A stretch of 64,000 bases of DNA from Candidatus Opimibacter skivensis (GTDB lineage: Bacteria > Bacteroidota > Bacteroidia > Chitinophagales > Saprospiraceae). This document shows positions 16,985 to 26,871 of this stretch, piece after piece. The position numbers and the translations under genes were made by a program. The stretch's first letter is position 1. Each line of letters starts with the position of its first letter. The stretch lies in assembly GCA_016722045.1 (NCBI GenBank), contig JADKGY010000029.1, forward strand, positions 124,001-188,000, read 5' to 3'. The notes under the pieces were generated by a model. It made no database searches and was not told where the DNA came from. It was given only the letters and a program-made list of their open reading frames with translations.

Positions 16985-19487
16985 GATGGTACAATCTCTT
17001 CCCCTCCATTTCTGGTTCCTTTTCTATCTCCACGGTATATGTCTTGCGATTTGAAGCAGGGTCATTTCTTATTCCGGTAACTTGCCAACTGACTTCTACA
17101 TTGGGCTTATCTGTACGGATAACAAATTTGTTGTCCTTAATTTTTTCAGCAATAATGGCTTGAGCAAATTGACCCATGCAGGTCAATTGATATCTGAAAT
17201 CAGTGTTTAAGGCTTCAAAATAATCCGGTAGCGCAATAGTCACATATCCCTGTTCATCAGTAACAGCGTTTCCATTGTAGACATTCATCATGTCAGGGGA
17301 TTCAACACAACTATGGATGAGGTATTTATGATCAGGATCAAGTGGATGATCAATTTTGAAAAATTTATTTGTTGACGAAAACATGCCATTCACTGTAAGG
17401 TTCCCGATGACCTGCGTATTACCGATGATTTGATGAGCTGCTCCATTGATGATGACATTGTCGGAAATCGTGAGTGGCCCTCCACCCGGTGTTGACACAG
17501 AACCTTGTACTTCTAAAGCACCCTGGATCTCCATTTTATTTGATACAAAGAGCGATGATCCTGCAGGCAACAATCGGTGTTCAACTGTAAGTGTTGCGCC
17601 ATTATTAAGGTCAGTGGAGACTTGTCTTATTTTGCGGCCTGAAGCATCATATTCGTAACGCTGCTCCAATGCGGGTGTACCTGGTGCTCCCGCTTTCGTT
17701 GAAATCGTCTGTAGATTAGCCAGACCGATATTATGGCAAACGTCAAAATAACCCGGGACAGCAGGAAGACTTGATGAAACATTCCAACAAATAGTACTTG
17801 GCTCACTAGAGTTAATTGTCCAGGACAACCCTTTATACTGCGTTTTCTGTGTTCCTGATGCAAGATCGGAGGTGATATCAAAAAAATTATTTTCATAAAG
17901 AGGATTGGTAGACGAAATTCGATTTTGAATCTTTGGCGTTGCCGGATAATAATAAGTCGACACGATCAGATCTTCCAACATGATTTTGTACAATTTCGCA
18001 TTCAGATCATAAGAGATATCAAAAAAATTATCGATATAGGGCAGAAGAGATGACGCTATTTTTTGACCATATTTGGGCGTGGACGATGAAAAAGTACTTG
18101 TAACAATTAAATCCTCCATCTTAATCTTATGTTGTTTTGCATTCAGATCATACGAGACGTCAAAAAAACTATTCACCAATGCAGGGTTAGACGACGAAAT
18201 AGTTTCCTGAAGTTTGGGCGTCGCTTTGTCATAATTGCGCACCACGATCAAATCAAAATCGGGATCCCCCTGAAGAACACGAAATGCACGTCTTTCTCTA
18301 GCCAGATTCAGATCATAAGATATATCGAAAAATCCATGACCTAATGGATTAGTCGAAGAAATTTTTTCTGAAAGTTTTGGTGTGCTGGTGTCAAAAATAC
18401 GAGATGCACCTACTATATAATTTGTATCACAATATTGAGAGAGCTGTTCTCCTGTGTGCAGGTTTTGTGTATAGTAATAAATCCCCTCTTCTTCCAATAT
18501 CCTTGAATAAATTTTTTCCTGAAGCTTAGGTGTCGCTTTGTCAAAGGTGCGCGTGACAAGCAAATCAAAATCCGGATCTCCATGTACATGTGTTTCTGTC
18601 CCAAGACCCAAATCGTACTCTATATCAAAAAAACTATTCGTCATCAGATTATGAGAGTAGATGCTGTCCTTCAGTCTTCGTAAATTTTTATCATACGTCC
18701 GGCTGACGAGTAAATCAAAATCCGGATCACCATGGACATGTGTTTCCTTACCAAGACTTAAATCATAGAATACATCGAAGAAGCTATTCATCGCGGGATT
18801 CCCTGAGGACATATGCTCCTGCAGTTTTGGTGTCGAAGCGTCAAATGTCCTGGCAAAATGAAAGTCCTGAAAACTAACTTTAGAAGTTTTTGCAGCAAGA
18901 TCATAAGAGATATCAAAAAAACTGTTGACAAGAGCGGGATTAGATGAGGCAATTCTCTCCGAAAGTTTTGGTGTCGCTCTGTCATAGGTGCGGATGGAAA
19001 GTAAATCAAAATCAGGATCCCCTGTGATACCATACCTGTGGTTTTCAATCCCTGTTTTCAGATTATAGGAGATATCAAAAAAGCTATCGAGGCAGCACTG
19101 ACTGTTCACCCTGAGGCTTACACCATCCTGTCCGGAAGACCCAATGTTACTCACTTTTATGTATGACTTTCCACTATTTGGCTGAATTCTCATGCTGTTG
19201 CCGCTGGTGGAGCCAAGTGCTGGAAAATCAAACAAGAGGGACGGCCCTTGATTCATCAAAGTGAGATCATTGAGTTCAATGCTGACACCATCTTGTCCGG
19301 ACGAACCGATATTACTGATTCGGAGAAGGGGCGAGACAGGCATAGATCGGTTGGAATTTGATTGTAAGGCTTTGAGGGAGGCGCCTGTCATCAATTTCTG
19401 ATTTTGGTCTTGAATTACCTGGCCGGTCAGGAGAGCGGGGAGGTGACAAATCAAGACGCAAATGATCGGAGTAAGCGAATTTTTCAT
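16980..19487 (-). CDS. Secreted 835-residue repeat protein with tail-fibre-like C-terminal module
   Basis: The signal peptide is residues 1-22. Residues about 45-130 contain two copies of an ISNIGSSGQDGVS-type motif. From about 130 to 590 there are around nine diverged repeats of 45-55 residues built on NSFFDISYDL, GDPDFDLL and RTYDKATPKLQE-like blocks. After a YEYDASGRKIRQVSTD segment, the last 140 residues form a conserved module (FFKIDHPLDPDHKYLIHSCV, then ALNTDFRYQLT, then VSWQVTGIRND). I recognise that module from large structural or surface proteins of diverse bacteria. The protein is probably a surface fibre or adhesin. A T9SS C-terminal domain is not apparent. Confidence 0.75.
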   Translation of the reverse strand: MKNSLTPIICVLICHLPALLTGQVIQDQNQKLMTGASLKALQSNSNRSMPVSPLLRISNIGSSGQDGVSIELNDLTLMNQGPSLLFDFPALGSTSGNSMRIQPNSGKSYIKVSNIGSSGQDGVSLRVNSQCCLDSFFDISYNLKTGIENHRYGITGDPDFDLLSIRTYDRATPKLSERIASSNPALVNSFFDISYDLAAKTSKVSFQDFHFARTFDASTPKLQEHMSSGNPAMNSFFDVFYDLSLGKETHVHGDPDFDLLVSRTYDKNLRRLKDSIYSHNLMTNSFFDIEYDLGLGTETHVHGDPDFDLLVTRTFDKATPKLQEKIYSRILEEEGIYYYTQNLHTGEQLSQYCDTNYIVGASRIFDTSTPKLSEKISSTNPLGHGFFDISYDLNLARERRAFRVLQGDPDFDLIVVRNYDKATPKLQETISSSNPALVNSFFDVSYDLNAKQHKIKMEDLIVTSTFSSSTPKYGQKIASSLLPYIDNFFDISYDLNAKLYKIMLEDLIVSTYYYPATPKIQNRISSTNPLYENNFFDITSDLASGTQKTQYKGLSWTINSSEPSTICWNVSSSLPAVPGYFDVCHNIGLANLQTISTKAGAPGTPALEQRYEYDASGRKIRQVSTDLNNGATLTVEHRLLPAGSSLFVSNKMEIQGALEVQGSVSTPGGGPLTISDNVIINGAAHQIIGNTQVIGNLTVNGMFSSTNKFFKIDHPLDPDHKYLIHSCVESPDMMNVYNGNAVTDEQGYVTIALPDYFEALNTDFRYQLTCMGQFAQAIIAEKIKDNKFVIRTDKPNVEVSWQVTGIRNDPASNRKTYTVEIEKEPEMEGKRLYHQ

Positions 19488-19590
19488 TTGCTAAAAAATT
19501 TAAAGAACGGATAGCTTAAATTACAAAAATTTACTAACCAAATACTATTTTTTTGAAAAAATCACTCCGGCTCCCTTTTGTAAGAAATAA

Positions 19591-20589
19591 TCACATCTGT
19601 GGAAACTGCTTCCTCAATTTCTTCAAATCAGGTTGATCCAGAATATCCACCATACTTTTTGCAAATACATTTTTGTGATTAAGCCTGACTGCACGCTCGG
19701 CATATTGATAGGAAGCATTGTAACGCCCGAGTTTATAAAGAGTTTCGGATAATTGATAAAGGATCTGATCATTATCAGAATCAATGGCGTCTGCTTTTTC
19801 AAAATTGTAAAGTGCGCGATTGAAATGTGAATTTTCAAAAAATATTTTTCCAAGTTTAAGGTAAGCATCAAGATATTTTGGATTGAGGTTTCTTGCCGTT
19901 TCCCATCGTTCTATTCCTTTTACTAATTTATTCTTTGCTACTAATGCATTTCCCATCTGGTATTGAGAAGTATCTTCTTTAAAATGCCTGTTGATACTTT
20001 CCTGGTAGGCCAGCATTGCGCGATCGTATGCCGCATGACTGATCAGGTAATTGGCCGATGTAAATAAGGCTTCATTGTCAAGTGAATTAATGAAAGAACC
20101 AAATGAATCCTCTGAGACATTTAATGGATTCTGCAAAGGCTTTGAGATCATAAATCCATCATAACGGTCAATGATAAATTGATACGCCATTGATCTCATT
20201 TTTTTATCTGTCCTGAGCATGCTTTGTCTGGAATGAATTTCATTTTTCATGATGGTCATTCGCCATTCCCTACCCTCATTTGTTTGAAGTATGATCGTTT
20301 CAAAAGAATCCCGCTCAAATTTCTCACTCATTTTTTTTAATTGTCCGGGAGTAGCATTGCTGAAATAATAATCATAGCGCAATACACCACTTGTGCGAAG
20401 TGAATCTGATTCCGCTTTTGAAAAAATAGAATCTATCCTCGAGGCGCGAATTTCACTATTGGATTGATGACCGGATTGGGCATGCCCATGTAGGACAAAT
20501 CCAACGATAAGCATCGTCAGGATAATCGATCTGAGGAAAGGAATTGAAGGAGGATAAAGCAGGTCTCGTAGTATAATTTGCATATGCAT
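19591..20589 (-). CDS. Exported TPR-repeat protein
   Basis: An N-terminal hydrophobic segment ends in HGHAQSG (about 18-38), so the protein is likely exported. The middle is beta/alpha without a recognised family. The last 130 residues form consecutive tetratricopeptide repeats, for example KYLDAYLKLGKIFFENSHFNRALYNFEKA near 238-266, followed by two further units. TPR proteins scaffold protein complexes. No operon partner is evident: a terminator-like palindrome separates it from the vWA gene upstream. Confidence 0.8.
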   Translation of the reverse strand: MHMQIILRDLLYPPSIPFLRSIILTMLIVGFVLHGHAQSGHQSNSEIRASRIDSIFSKAESDSLRTSGVLRYDYYFSNATPGQLKKMSEKFERDSFETIILQTNEGREWRMTIMKNEIHSRQSMLRTDKKMRSMAYQFIIDRYDGFMISKPLQNPLNVSEDSFGSFINSLDNEALFTSANYLISHAAYDRAMLAYQESINRHFKEDTSQYQMGNALVAKNKLVKGIERWETARNLNPKYLDAYLKLGKIFFENSHFNRALYNFEKADAIDSDNDQILYQLSETLYKLGRYNASYQYAERAVRLNHKNVFAKSMVDILDQPDLKKLRKQFPQM

Positions 20590-20651
20590 ATATTGGCAAG
20601 GAGCGAGCCTACAAGTATAAACGTAATCCTTATTAAGAGTGTTTAAAACAA

Positions 20652-20734
20652 ATGCAAATAGAAAGGGAAAGTGAAAGTTGTTCGTAGTCTGAGACTACGA
20701 ACAACTTTCACTTTCCCTCCCCTTCTATTTGCAT
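20652..20734. terminator. Long inverted repeat with GTAGTCTGAGACTAC core
   Basis: The perfect arms are 27 bases (20664-20690 and 20692-20718) around one unpaired G at 20691. After a 4-base insertion on the right arm, complementarity continues to 20652/20734. The central 37 bases are identical to the hairpin at 58106-58170. It sits downstream of the vWA gene and upstream of the TPR gene, both on the minus strand. Confidence 0.85.
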
Positions 20735-20735
20735 T

Positions 20736-20771
20736 AAAAAAAATAGAGCCAGGCTCCTACACCAGGCTCTA
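20736..20771 (-). terminator. Intrinsic terminator of the vWA lipoprotein gene
   Basis: Read on the minus strand, the stem TAGAGCC...GGCTCTA (20771-20765 with 20750-20744) is followed by eight T residues (20743-20736). It lies about 40 bases past the stop of the vWA gene, the classical Rho-independent layout. Confidence 0.8.
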
Positions 20772-20809
20772 CCTATGAAAAAACTATTACCCTTTCTTTT
20801 AATTAAAGA

Positions 20810-21835
20810 TCACTCGATTTTCGGAGTGCCTTTGATGACGAACCTGAGTCTGGCTTTATTCGTATCAGGGATGACCTGTTGATTACGAACATAAGTCAGA
20901 TTATAGACATTCGATATGGAGCTACTGAATTTTTCAAAGACAGTGCCCAGTTCGTCGATGTTATTGGGGAAAGCAGCACTACCACTGTTCGCCGCAAGAT
21001 CTTCAAGCACCGGTTTATCCACACCTCCATTGCCATTCAGTCCAATCGTAAAACTATTGATGCCGACATGTGATGGAGGATTATTCAATTTATCCAGGAG
21101 AAACGCAGGTGTATATTCCGGATCCGAATTATTATCTGTTCCGTCTGTAAAAACAAGAAGTGCTTTACCTTCTGCATCTGCATTATCAAGAATATCGATG
21201 CCCATGTTGACCGCCTCATACAAGGATGTAAATGGTCCTTGCGGTATACTGGCAATATAATTTTGAAGTGCCACTTTATTATTTGTAGGTGGAAAACTGT
21301 GGATCTCATCAGAGAAGTCAATGATACCAATACGTGCATTTGGTATTTGGGTCAACACTTTCGTGATGAAATTACTTGCATATTGTTTCACCTTATCAAT
21401 ATCGGATCCAAGAGAAGCGCTGGCATCCAATACCATCACGACCATCAGGTCCTGTACCTGTGTATAATTCATCGTAAACTCGACATCGACCTTCCAGTCA
21501 TTGATATCCTGACGGAATTCATATGCCGTGATACCGTCAATCTGATAGTTGACATCATTATTATCAATGATGCGCACATTATCGATGACAACATTCGTAT
21601 ACTTTGGTGGTACAGTGATCCCTGCAAATGTCTTACTAAAGTCAATTTTAACTTCAGGCGAGGAATTGACTGCATCGAAAGTGATCTGCGGGTTATTACC
21701 CTGGGTATTCCAGTAGTCGATGTACAGTTCGAATTCACGGCTCTTCGGGTTTTTTGGATCCACCCCATTTTTACCGCAGGCTCCTATTGAAAGAACAAGG
21801 GTAATCGCTGTTAAAATCCTGAAAATCTTCATCAT
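20810..21835 (-). CDS. von Willebrand factor A domain lipoprotein
   Basis: The lipoprotein signal ends at the lipobox SIGAC (about 15-20), so the protein is probably anchored in the outer or cytoplasmic membrane. After a beta-rich N-terminal region, the vWA domain spans about 128-320. Its MIDAS residues are in VLDASASLG (about 135-143) and FTDGTDNNSD (about 230-239). vWA domains mediate metal-dependent protein binding. The gene is followed by a clear intrinsic terminator and appears monocistronic. The partner protein is unknown. Confidence 0.88.
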   Translation of the reverse strand: MMKIFRILTAITLVLSIGACGKNGVDPKNPKSREFELYIDYWNTQGNNPQITFDAVNSSPEVKIDFSKTFAGITVPPKYTNVVIDNVRIIDNNDVNYQIDGITAYEFRQDINDWKVDVEFTMNYTQVQDLMVVMVLDASASLGSDIDKVKQYASNFITKVLTQIPNARIGIIDFSDEIHSFPPTNNKVALQNYIASIPQGPFTSLYEAVNMGIDILDNADAEGKALLVFTDGTDNNSDPEYTPAFLLDKLNNPPSHVGINSFTIGLNGNGGVDKPVLEDLAANSGSAAFPNNIDELGTVFEKFSSSISNVYNLTYVRNQQVIPDTNKARLRFVIKGTPKIE

Positions 21836-22330
21836 ATATAATTATTTATTTTAATATCAATAAGGGGTTGGATCCGCTTTTTGTTTTTGTCCCTGGTTCT
21901 TTGCGAAATCCTGAGTTACTTTTTGATTACCATTATTTTAGACATAAGCCTAAAAGGTAATATGAATGAAAAATAAAGGGCAATTATCATGCCAGAACCG
22001 GATAATAAACGTTAAAAGCAGGGCGATTCGCATGTCAGGGTAAACACCCATTTTCTCATCCGTTATGCATGGTTTGAATTCATTGTTATACTTTGCCGGC
22101 GTCTTACCCGTACCACTCCCCTTTATTAGCTTCTATAGTGGATTAATTTCTCAAATGAGCTTTTTCATACAACGTTTTGTTCGATGCAGGCGGGGTTGGA
22201 TTCGATCAACATTTATTATCAGGGACAAGGTGACGGCCCACATTTACCCATTCAGTTTTCATCATCATGAGTGACGCCGAATCCAAAATGCTGATTTCAT
22301 TTTATTGAAATCTTTCTACATTGGAGGAAC
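21836..22330. other. 495-base divergent intergenic region without recognised gene
   Basis: The region separates the divergent vWA and lactate-monooxygenase-like genes. Only short unconvincing frames occur. A TTGGAGGAAC purine stretch just before 22331 is a good ribosome-binding site for the downstream gene. No tandem array of the type seen elsewhere is present. Confidence 0.6.
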
Positions 22331-23596
22331 ATGCTTAGCCTTCAACGTCAGCGAGAGATCTATATCAATGGGTTGGCCGGATATGTCCCAAAGACCCCGC
22401 TTTCTTTTGCCGGGCTTGAACAAAGAGCCCGGCAAATTTTATCCGAACCTGCATTTGCCTATTTAGCCGGCGGAGCGGGCAGAGAAACCACAATAGATAG
22501 CAACAGACAAGCACTTGACAAGATCAAAATCCATCCACATATGCTGGGTGGTGTGCAGGAGGTAAGTATGCTACTAATGTGGAGGGAACATACACTTCCT
22601 GCACCTTTTATGCTCGCACCCATTGGTGTTCTTGAATTAGCGCACCGTGAAGCAGATAAAGCCGTCGCAAAAGCCGCGGCGTCCACGCATACACCGATGA
22701 TCATCAGTAGCCAGGCATCTTTTCCGATGGAAGAGATAGCATCTCAACTTGATTCTAATCCCAGGCTATTTCAACTTTATTATAGTAAATCTAAAGAGTT
22801 ATCGCAAAGTTTTATCCGGAGAGCTGAAGCCATAGGGTGCAGTGCTTTGGTGGTAACACTTGATACGACGCTGTTAGGATGGAGAGTGAGAGATCTTGAT
22901 CTGGGGTACTCACCTTTCATATTGGGAAAAGGAATAGCCCAATATTATTCAGATCCGGTTTTTAATGCCTTGCCTGATCCCCCTGATAATTCATCTTTCA
23001 AACCTCCATTGACATTATCACTTATTAAATCCATCATCAGCTTAAATAGCCGCATGCCGGGCGGATTAATATCTAACCTCCAATCAAAGCGCGCAATGAA
23101 GGCCGTCAGGAAATTTCTATCCGTCTTCAATAATCCCGGCATGAACTGGGATGATATTGCATTGATCAGATCATGGACGAAAATGCCCATATATCTGAAG
23201 GGAATCATACGCCCTGATGACGCATTGAGGGCTGCGGCTGCCGGTGTAGATGGAATCATCATTTCAAATCATGGCGGCCGGCAAATTGATGGATCTGTTT
23301 CGACTGTTGAAGTTCTTCCGTCTATTGTAAAAGCTGTAAATGGAAAGATGGAAATCTGGATTGACAGTGGTATTCGAACCGGAAGCGATGTCTTCAAATG
23401 TTTAGCACTTGGCGCAAAAGGGGTTCTGATCGGAAGGCCTTATGCATACGCACTCGCATGTGGTGGTACAAAAGGAGTCGTCGATTGTATATCCAACATC
23501 CAGGCTGAACTGGAACTGATCATGGCATTGTCGGGCTGCAAAACACTGGCTGATATTAACGTTGATCTTATCTCACATCCATGGAATACAAAATAA
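22331..23596 (+). CDS. FMN-dependent alpha-hydroxy-acid oxidase, lactate 2-monooxygenase-like
   Basis: This is a TIM-barrel flavoenzyme of the glycolate oxidase/lactate monooxygenase family, 421 residues long. The N-terminal LAGGAGRETTIDSNRQAL (about 51-68) and the LGWRVRDLDLGYSPF loop (about 186-200) are typical of the lactate 2-monooxygenase branch. The catalytic histidine and arginine are in ISNHGGRQIDGS (about 314-325), and the phosphate-binding end is DSGIRTGSDVFKCLALGAKGVLIGRP (starting near 340). It would oxidise a 2-hydroxy acid such as lactate. The start ATG follows a good GGAGG site. A Kelch gene overlaps its 3' end by 16 bases. Confidence 0.87.
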   Translation: MLSLQRQREIYINGLAGYVPKTPLSFAGLEQRARQILSEPAFAYLAGGAGRETTIDSNRQALDKIKIHPHMLGGVQEVSMLLMWREHTLPAPFMLAPIGVLELAHREADKAVAKAAASTHTPMIISSQASFPMEEIASQLDSNPRLFQLYYSKSKELSQSFIRRAEAIGCSALVVTLDTTLLGWRVRDLDLGYSPFILGKGIAQYYSDPVFNALPDPPDNSSFKPPLTLSLIKSIISLNSRMPGGLISNLQSKRAMKAVRKFLSVFNNPGMNWDDIALIRSWTKMPIYLKGIIRPDDALRAAAAGVDGIIISNHGGRQIDGSVSTVEVLPSIVKAVNGKMEIWIDSGIRTGSDVFKCLALGAKGVLIGRPYAYALACGGTKGVVDCISNIQAELELIMALSGCKTLADINVDLISHPWNTK

Positions 23597-24514
23597 ACTA
23601 TTTACTATCTCTTGTTTTTGTTCCCATGATCTTTTCATGTGCTTCAAGAAAATGTTGTCCTGATCTGTTTACCTGGACAAAGGGTAAACCAATGCATTCA
23701 GAATTTCAATACACATATCGCATTAAGCGAAGGCAATATAATTTATACATTAGGCGGCACTATTGAAGGAGCATTTCAAATCATATGATTGCAATCAAAA
23801 AAATGGATTGACCTGCCTGTCTTGCCGGTGCCTGTTTCGTTTGGAAGTGGAGTGGTGCTCGATCATGCCCTATTTGTACTTGGAGGAATTGACACGCTCC
23901 TCCAATTTACTGATGCGTTTCAAAAATTTGATCTCTTTCAGAATAAGTGGTCTACCCTGCCTGACCCCAACTGCTCTAAAGAAGCCGCATGGCCGTCGTT
24001 TGCCAGGAAAAATATATCTGATCGGAGGACTCGAAGGCCATAATGACCACATTCACAAATATCATCCCTTATTGAAGAATATAATCCGGTCCATCAGAAC
24101 CTGGACAAAAAAATCTGACATGCCTACTTCCCGCATGGACTTTCAGCTTCGTCCGTAAACGATAAAATAATCGTAGCAGGTGGCTTTACAAAACAGGGAT
24201 GCTGACCTCATTGTCGAAGAATATGATCCCTCAGCAGACAAGTGGACCAGGCTGGCTGATCTTCCTGCGCCAAACGGATTCTTCGGTCTTATTACGATTG
24301 ACAATAAAATATATGCCATAGGTGGAAGATTATATCATGAGTCTTCACCAATCATTAAATATGATGTAATAGGCCGATCAATGGACACAAGTAGGAACAA
24401 TACCCGAAGTACAGAAACCGATTGGGCATAGCTGTTGATGACAAGCAGGTCTACATCATCGGCGGAGAAGAAAATCCAAAAAGTGTCTGGATCGGAAAAA
24501 GATTAATGTACTAA
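23581..24514 (+). pseudogene. Kelch-repeat lipoprotein gene broken by several frameshifts
   Basis: An intact start encodes a lipoprotein-like leader (MIFSCAS near residues 17-23) and then the frame breaks. Kelch-like blades continue in shifting frames: LFVLGGIDTLLQFTDAFQ (about 23875), IYLIGGLEGHNDH (about 24020), VEEYDPSADKWTRLADLP (about 24212) and VYIIGGEENPKSVWIGKRL (ending at 24514). At least three indels are needed to restore one product. The ATG overlaps the previous gene, as in an operon. Either it is a true pseudogene or this stretch contains sequencing indels. Confidence 0.8.
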
Positions 24515-24547
24515 AATGAAAGCCATGCAGAATTTGATTTCCCTCAA

Positions 24548-24587
24548 TAAACCTATAAACCTATAATCCTATAATCCTATAATCCTT
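24548..24587 (+). repeat. CCTATAA(T) tandem units upstream of the trans-sulfuration gene
   Basis: Five degenerate 7- to 8-base units (CCTATAAA, CCTATAAT) end 2 bases before the ATG at 24589. They follow the broken Kelch gene by about 30 bases. Confidence 0.8.
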
Positions 24588-24588
24588 C

Positions 24589-25755
24589 ATGGAAGACCAC
24601 ATAAGTTTTATTCTCAACGAACTGGGTGAAGACCGCGAAAAGTATTTTAATGCGATGTCACCACCCATCATTCAGACCAGCAATTTTGCATTTCCTGATG
24701 TAGATATCTTCAGGAAGTCTATACTTGATGAAGTGAATAGTCATGTGTATACAAGGGGCAACAATCCCACTGTAGAAATACTTCGCAAAAAACTTGCGGC
24801 ATTGGAATGCACTGACGATGCACTTGTGTTTGCGAGTGGGAGTGCTGCGATCGCTGCGGCGATTATGTCTTGTGTGGCACAGGGAGATCATGTCATCTGT
24901 GTACGACATCCTTACAGCTGGACTTCTGCTTTGCTGAGTAAATATCTTTTCCGGTTTGGCGTGGATTATGATTTTGTAGATGGCAGTGATATGAATGCAA
25001 TTGAAAATCTGATCAGGCCCACTACAAAATTGCTTTTCCTGGAGAGTCCGAATACATTCACGTTTGAACTTCAGGATATCAGGGCATGTGCAACTCTTGC
25101 GAAAAAACATAATATAAAGACTGCAATTGACAACAGTTATTCAAGCCCTCTATTTCAGCAACCGGCGAAGATGGGTGTAGACATCGTCATACACACATTG
25201 ACAAAATATATCAATGGCCACAGTGATGTGGTCGGAGGAGCAGTGTGCAGCAGTCATGAGATCATCAATAAGATGTTCATGGAAGAATACATGACACTAG
25301 GGGGTATAATCTCACCGCATGATGCCTCACTTGTGATACGTGGACTGCGTACGCTCCCATTGCGCATGTCACGGGTTCAATCTTCAACTAAGATCATTGT
25401 AGAAAAGCTAAAGACACATGAAAAGATAAAACGTGTTATCTATCCATTTGATCCTGATTTCCCTCAATACGAATTGGCAAAAAAACAAATGAGTGGTTGT
25501 GGTGGATTATTTACTGTTGAATTTAATGTCCCTGATATTGAATCATTATTACAAATCGTCAGTAAAATAAAACGATGGAAGATCGCCGTTTCCTGGGGTG
25601 GACATGAAGCGCTGATGATGCCTATAGCTGCTCTGTATAATTTACCTGGCAGAGCTGATCCGCATATACCCTGGAATTATGTCAGGTTTTATGTGGGATT
25701 GGAAGAACCTGAATATTTGTTGGAGGATTTGTTGGAGGCTCTTGTAAGAGAGTGA
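24589..25755 (+). CDS. Trans-sulfuration-type PLP enzyme (Cys/Met metabolism family)
   Basis: This is a fold-type I PLP enzyme of the cystathionine gamma-synthase / beta-lyase / methionine gamma-lyase family, 388 residues. YTRGNNPTVEILRKKLAALE (starting near 50) is the substrate and phosphate-binding block. FASGSAAIAAAI binds the cofactor phosphate, and the Schiff-base lysine is in HTLTKYINGHSDVVGG (about 201-216). It cleaves or joins C-S bonds in cysteine, cystathionine or homocysteine; the exact member cannot be told from motifs. The TGA stop lies inside a GTGAGAG tandem array. Confidence 0.88.
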   Translation: MEDHISFILNELGEDREKYFNAMSPPIIQTSNFAFPDVDIFRKSILDEVNSHVYTRGNNPTVEILRKKLAALECTDDALVFASGSAAIAAAIMSCVAQGDHVICVRHPYSWTSALLSKYLFRFGVDYDFVDGSDMNAIENLIRPTTKLLFLESPNTFTFELQDIRACATLAKKHNIKTAIDNSYSSPLFQQPAKMGVDIVIHTLTKYINGHSDVVGGAVCSSHEIINKMFMEEYMTLGGIISPHDASLVIRGLRTLPLRMSRVQSSTKIIVEKLKTHEKIKRVIYPFDPDFPQYELAKKQMSGCGGLFTVEFNVPDIESLLQIVSKIKRWKIAVSWGGHEALMMPIAALYNLPGRADPHIPWNYVRFYVGLEEPEYLLEDLLEALVRE

Positions 25756-25975
25756 GAGAAGTGAGAGCGTGAGAAAAGTAAGAAGATAAGAGGGAAATGA
25801 GTATTCAGTAAAAATAGTAACCAGTATTCAGTAAAAAGGGTATTCGGAATTCAGTAAACATGATAATCTGTATTCCATAATCGGACATTTAGTAAAAAAT
25901 GAAAGCAATTCCCGCTTCAGGGGGCAGGGGGTAAAAAGGCATTCGGTAAAAACGGTATTCGGTAAAATAACAATT
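25744..25975 (+). repeat. GTGAGAG array followed by TATTCAGTAA array after the trans-sulfuration stop
   Basis: First come about eight degenerate GTGAGAGAA units spanning the stop codon. From 25799 onward there are units of GTATTCAGTAAAAA and GTAACCAG, the same family and sense as the array at 14040-14375. The rest up to 26033 is AT-rich with no gene. Confidence 0.85.
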
Positions 25976-26033
25976 TGCGAAAATTAGCTGAATTTGCGGC
26001 AACCTTCGATAAACCTCTATCAAACTGAAGACA

Positions 26034-26795
26034 TCAAGCACTTATCAAATAAAAAAGTCCGATATTAAATGTTCGATATGTTGTAGAAAGATGAAAATCT
26101 TTTAGTACCTCAACATCCATTCTATGAGCTTCCGGAAACTTTGTTATTGAAAGGGTATATGGAGTATCACTTTCTTTAAATAACGTACTTTGGACTGAAA
26201 TCTTCAAATTCAATGATTTCATAATTTTGTATTGTACATAACCTTCTCCTTCAATATAAACAAAACTATTTGTCAAAGGGTCAGTTTTTTCCTTAAGCGC
26301 AACGACAATAAATGGAAAAGTATTTGGAAAGTCAATGACACCAGAATCATTGTATGATTTCTGTTTTTCATGGTTTTTGAAAAGGAAGAGTTGACTAATT
26401 GAAATGCCGGTTTTGAAACGACCTTTTCTGTAAGCGACTCCAATAATTGGTTTTATACCCGAGGCTTTAAATTTCCGAATACCATTATAGTCAGTCGGCA
26501 GATCGAATTCAGAAACTTTGATCTGGTTGTCAACAATAAAAGTGTTGGAGGAAATACCAACTCCACAGGAGACGCCGAAGTCTTTTATCATCCAAATACT
26601 AAATCCAAGTATAATATCTTGATTGATTTGTGCTCGACCACTGATGTCATAATCACCGGTTCCATATTGGCGCCCGATATTGTTAACAGGAAACTTTAAA
26701 TCAATTCCTAAATATCCATCAATCCTATCCTGGCCAAAAATTTTTAAGCATGAAAGAAAAGCCAGAGCGCAAGTAAGTGAGTACCTGGTTTTCAT
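26034..26795 (-). CDS. Exported probable outer-membrane beta-barrel, paralogue of 32030-32794
   Basis: I chose the ATG at 26795 (MKTRYSLTCALAF) over the longer frame because it gives a proper signal peptide and a 253-residue protein, matching the 254-residue paralogue almost exactly. The two share blocks such as the KGRFKTGIS / KGRFRTGIS core, the YNDSGVIDFP / YHDSGVIDFP core, FPEAH / YPEAH and the terminal FNIGLFYL / FNIGLYYL. Alternating hydrophobicity and a near-terminal aromatic pattern suggest an outer-membrane barrel. The function is unknown. Repeats in the upstream DNA falsely extend the frame. Confidence 0.75.
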   Translation of the reverse strand: MKTRYSLTCALAFLSCLKIFGQDRIDGYLGIDLKFPVNNIGRQYGTGDYDISGRAQINQDIILGFSIWMIKDFGVSCGVGISSNTFIVDNQIKVSEFDLPTDYNGIRKFKASGIKPIIGVAYRKGRFKTGISISQLFLFKNHEKQKSYNDSGVIDFPNTFPFIVVALKEKTDPLTNSFVYIEGEGYVQYKIMKSLNLKISVQSTLFKESDTPYTLSITKFPEAHRMDVEVLKDFHLSTTYRTFNIGLFYLISA

Positions 26796-26871
26796 GTCAG
26801 CTTCGTTTATGTTTAGATTAAACTTCTCAGTAAATATAATGCTTAAGCTGAACTCCCTTCTTTGACGGTAT

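Noticed and set aside
21239..21790. 183-residue plus-strand frame
   Set aside because: It lies antisense within the vWA gene, whose lipobox and MIDAS motifs are clear; no protein-like features.
22065..22274. 69-residue frame in the intergenic region
   Set aside because: No ribosome-binding site, no domain and a composition similar to random translation.
24658..25110. 150-residue minus-strand frame
   Set aside because: Antisense to the PLP enzyme, which has all its cofactor motifs.
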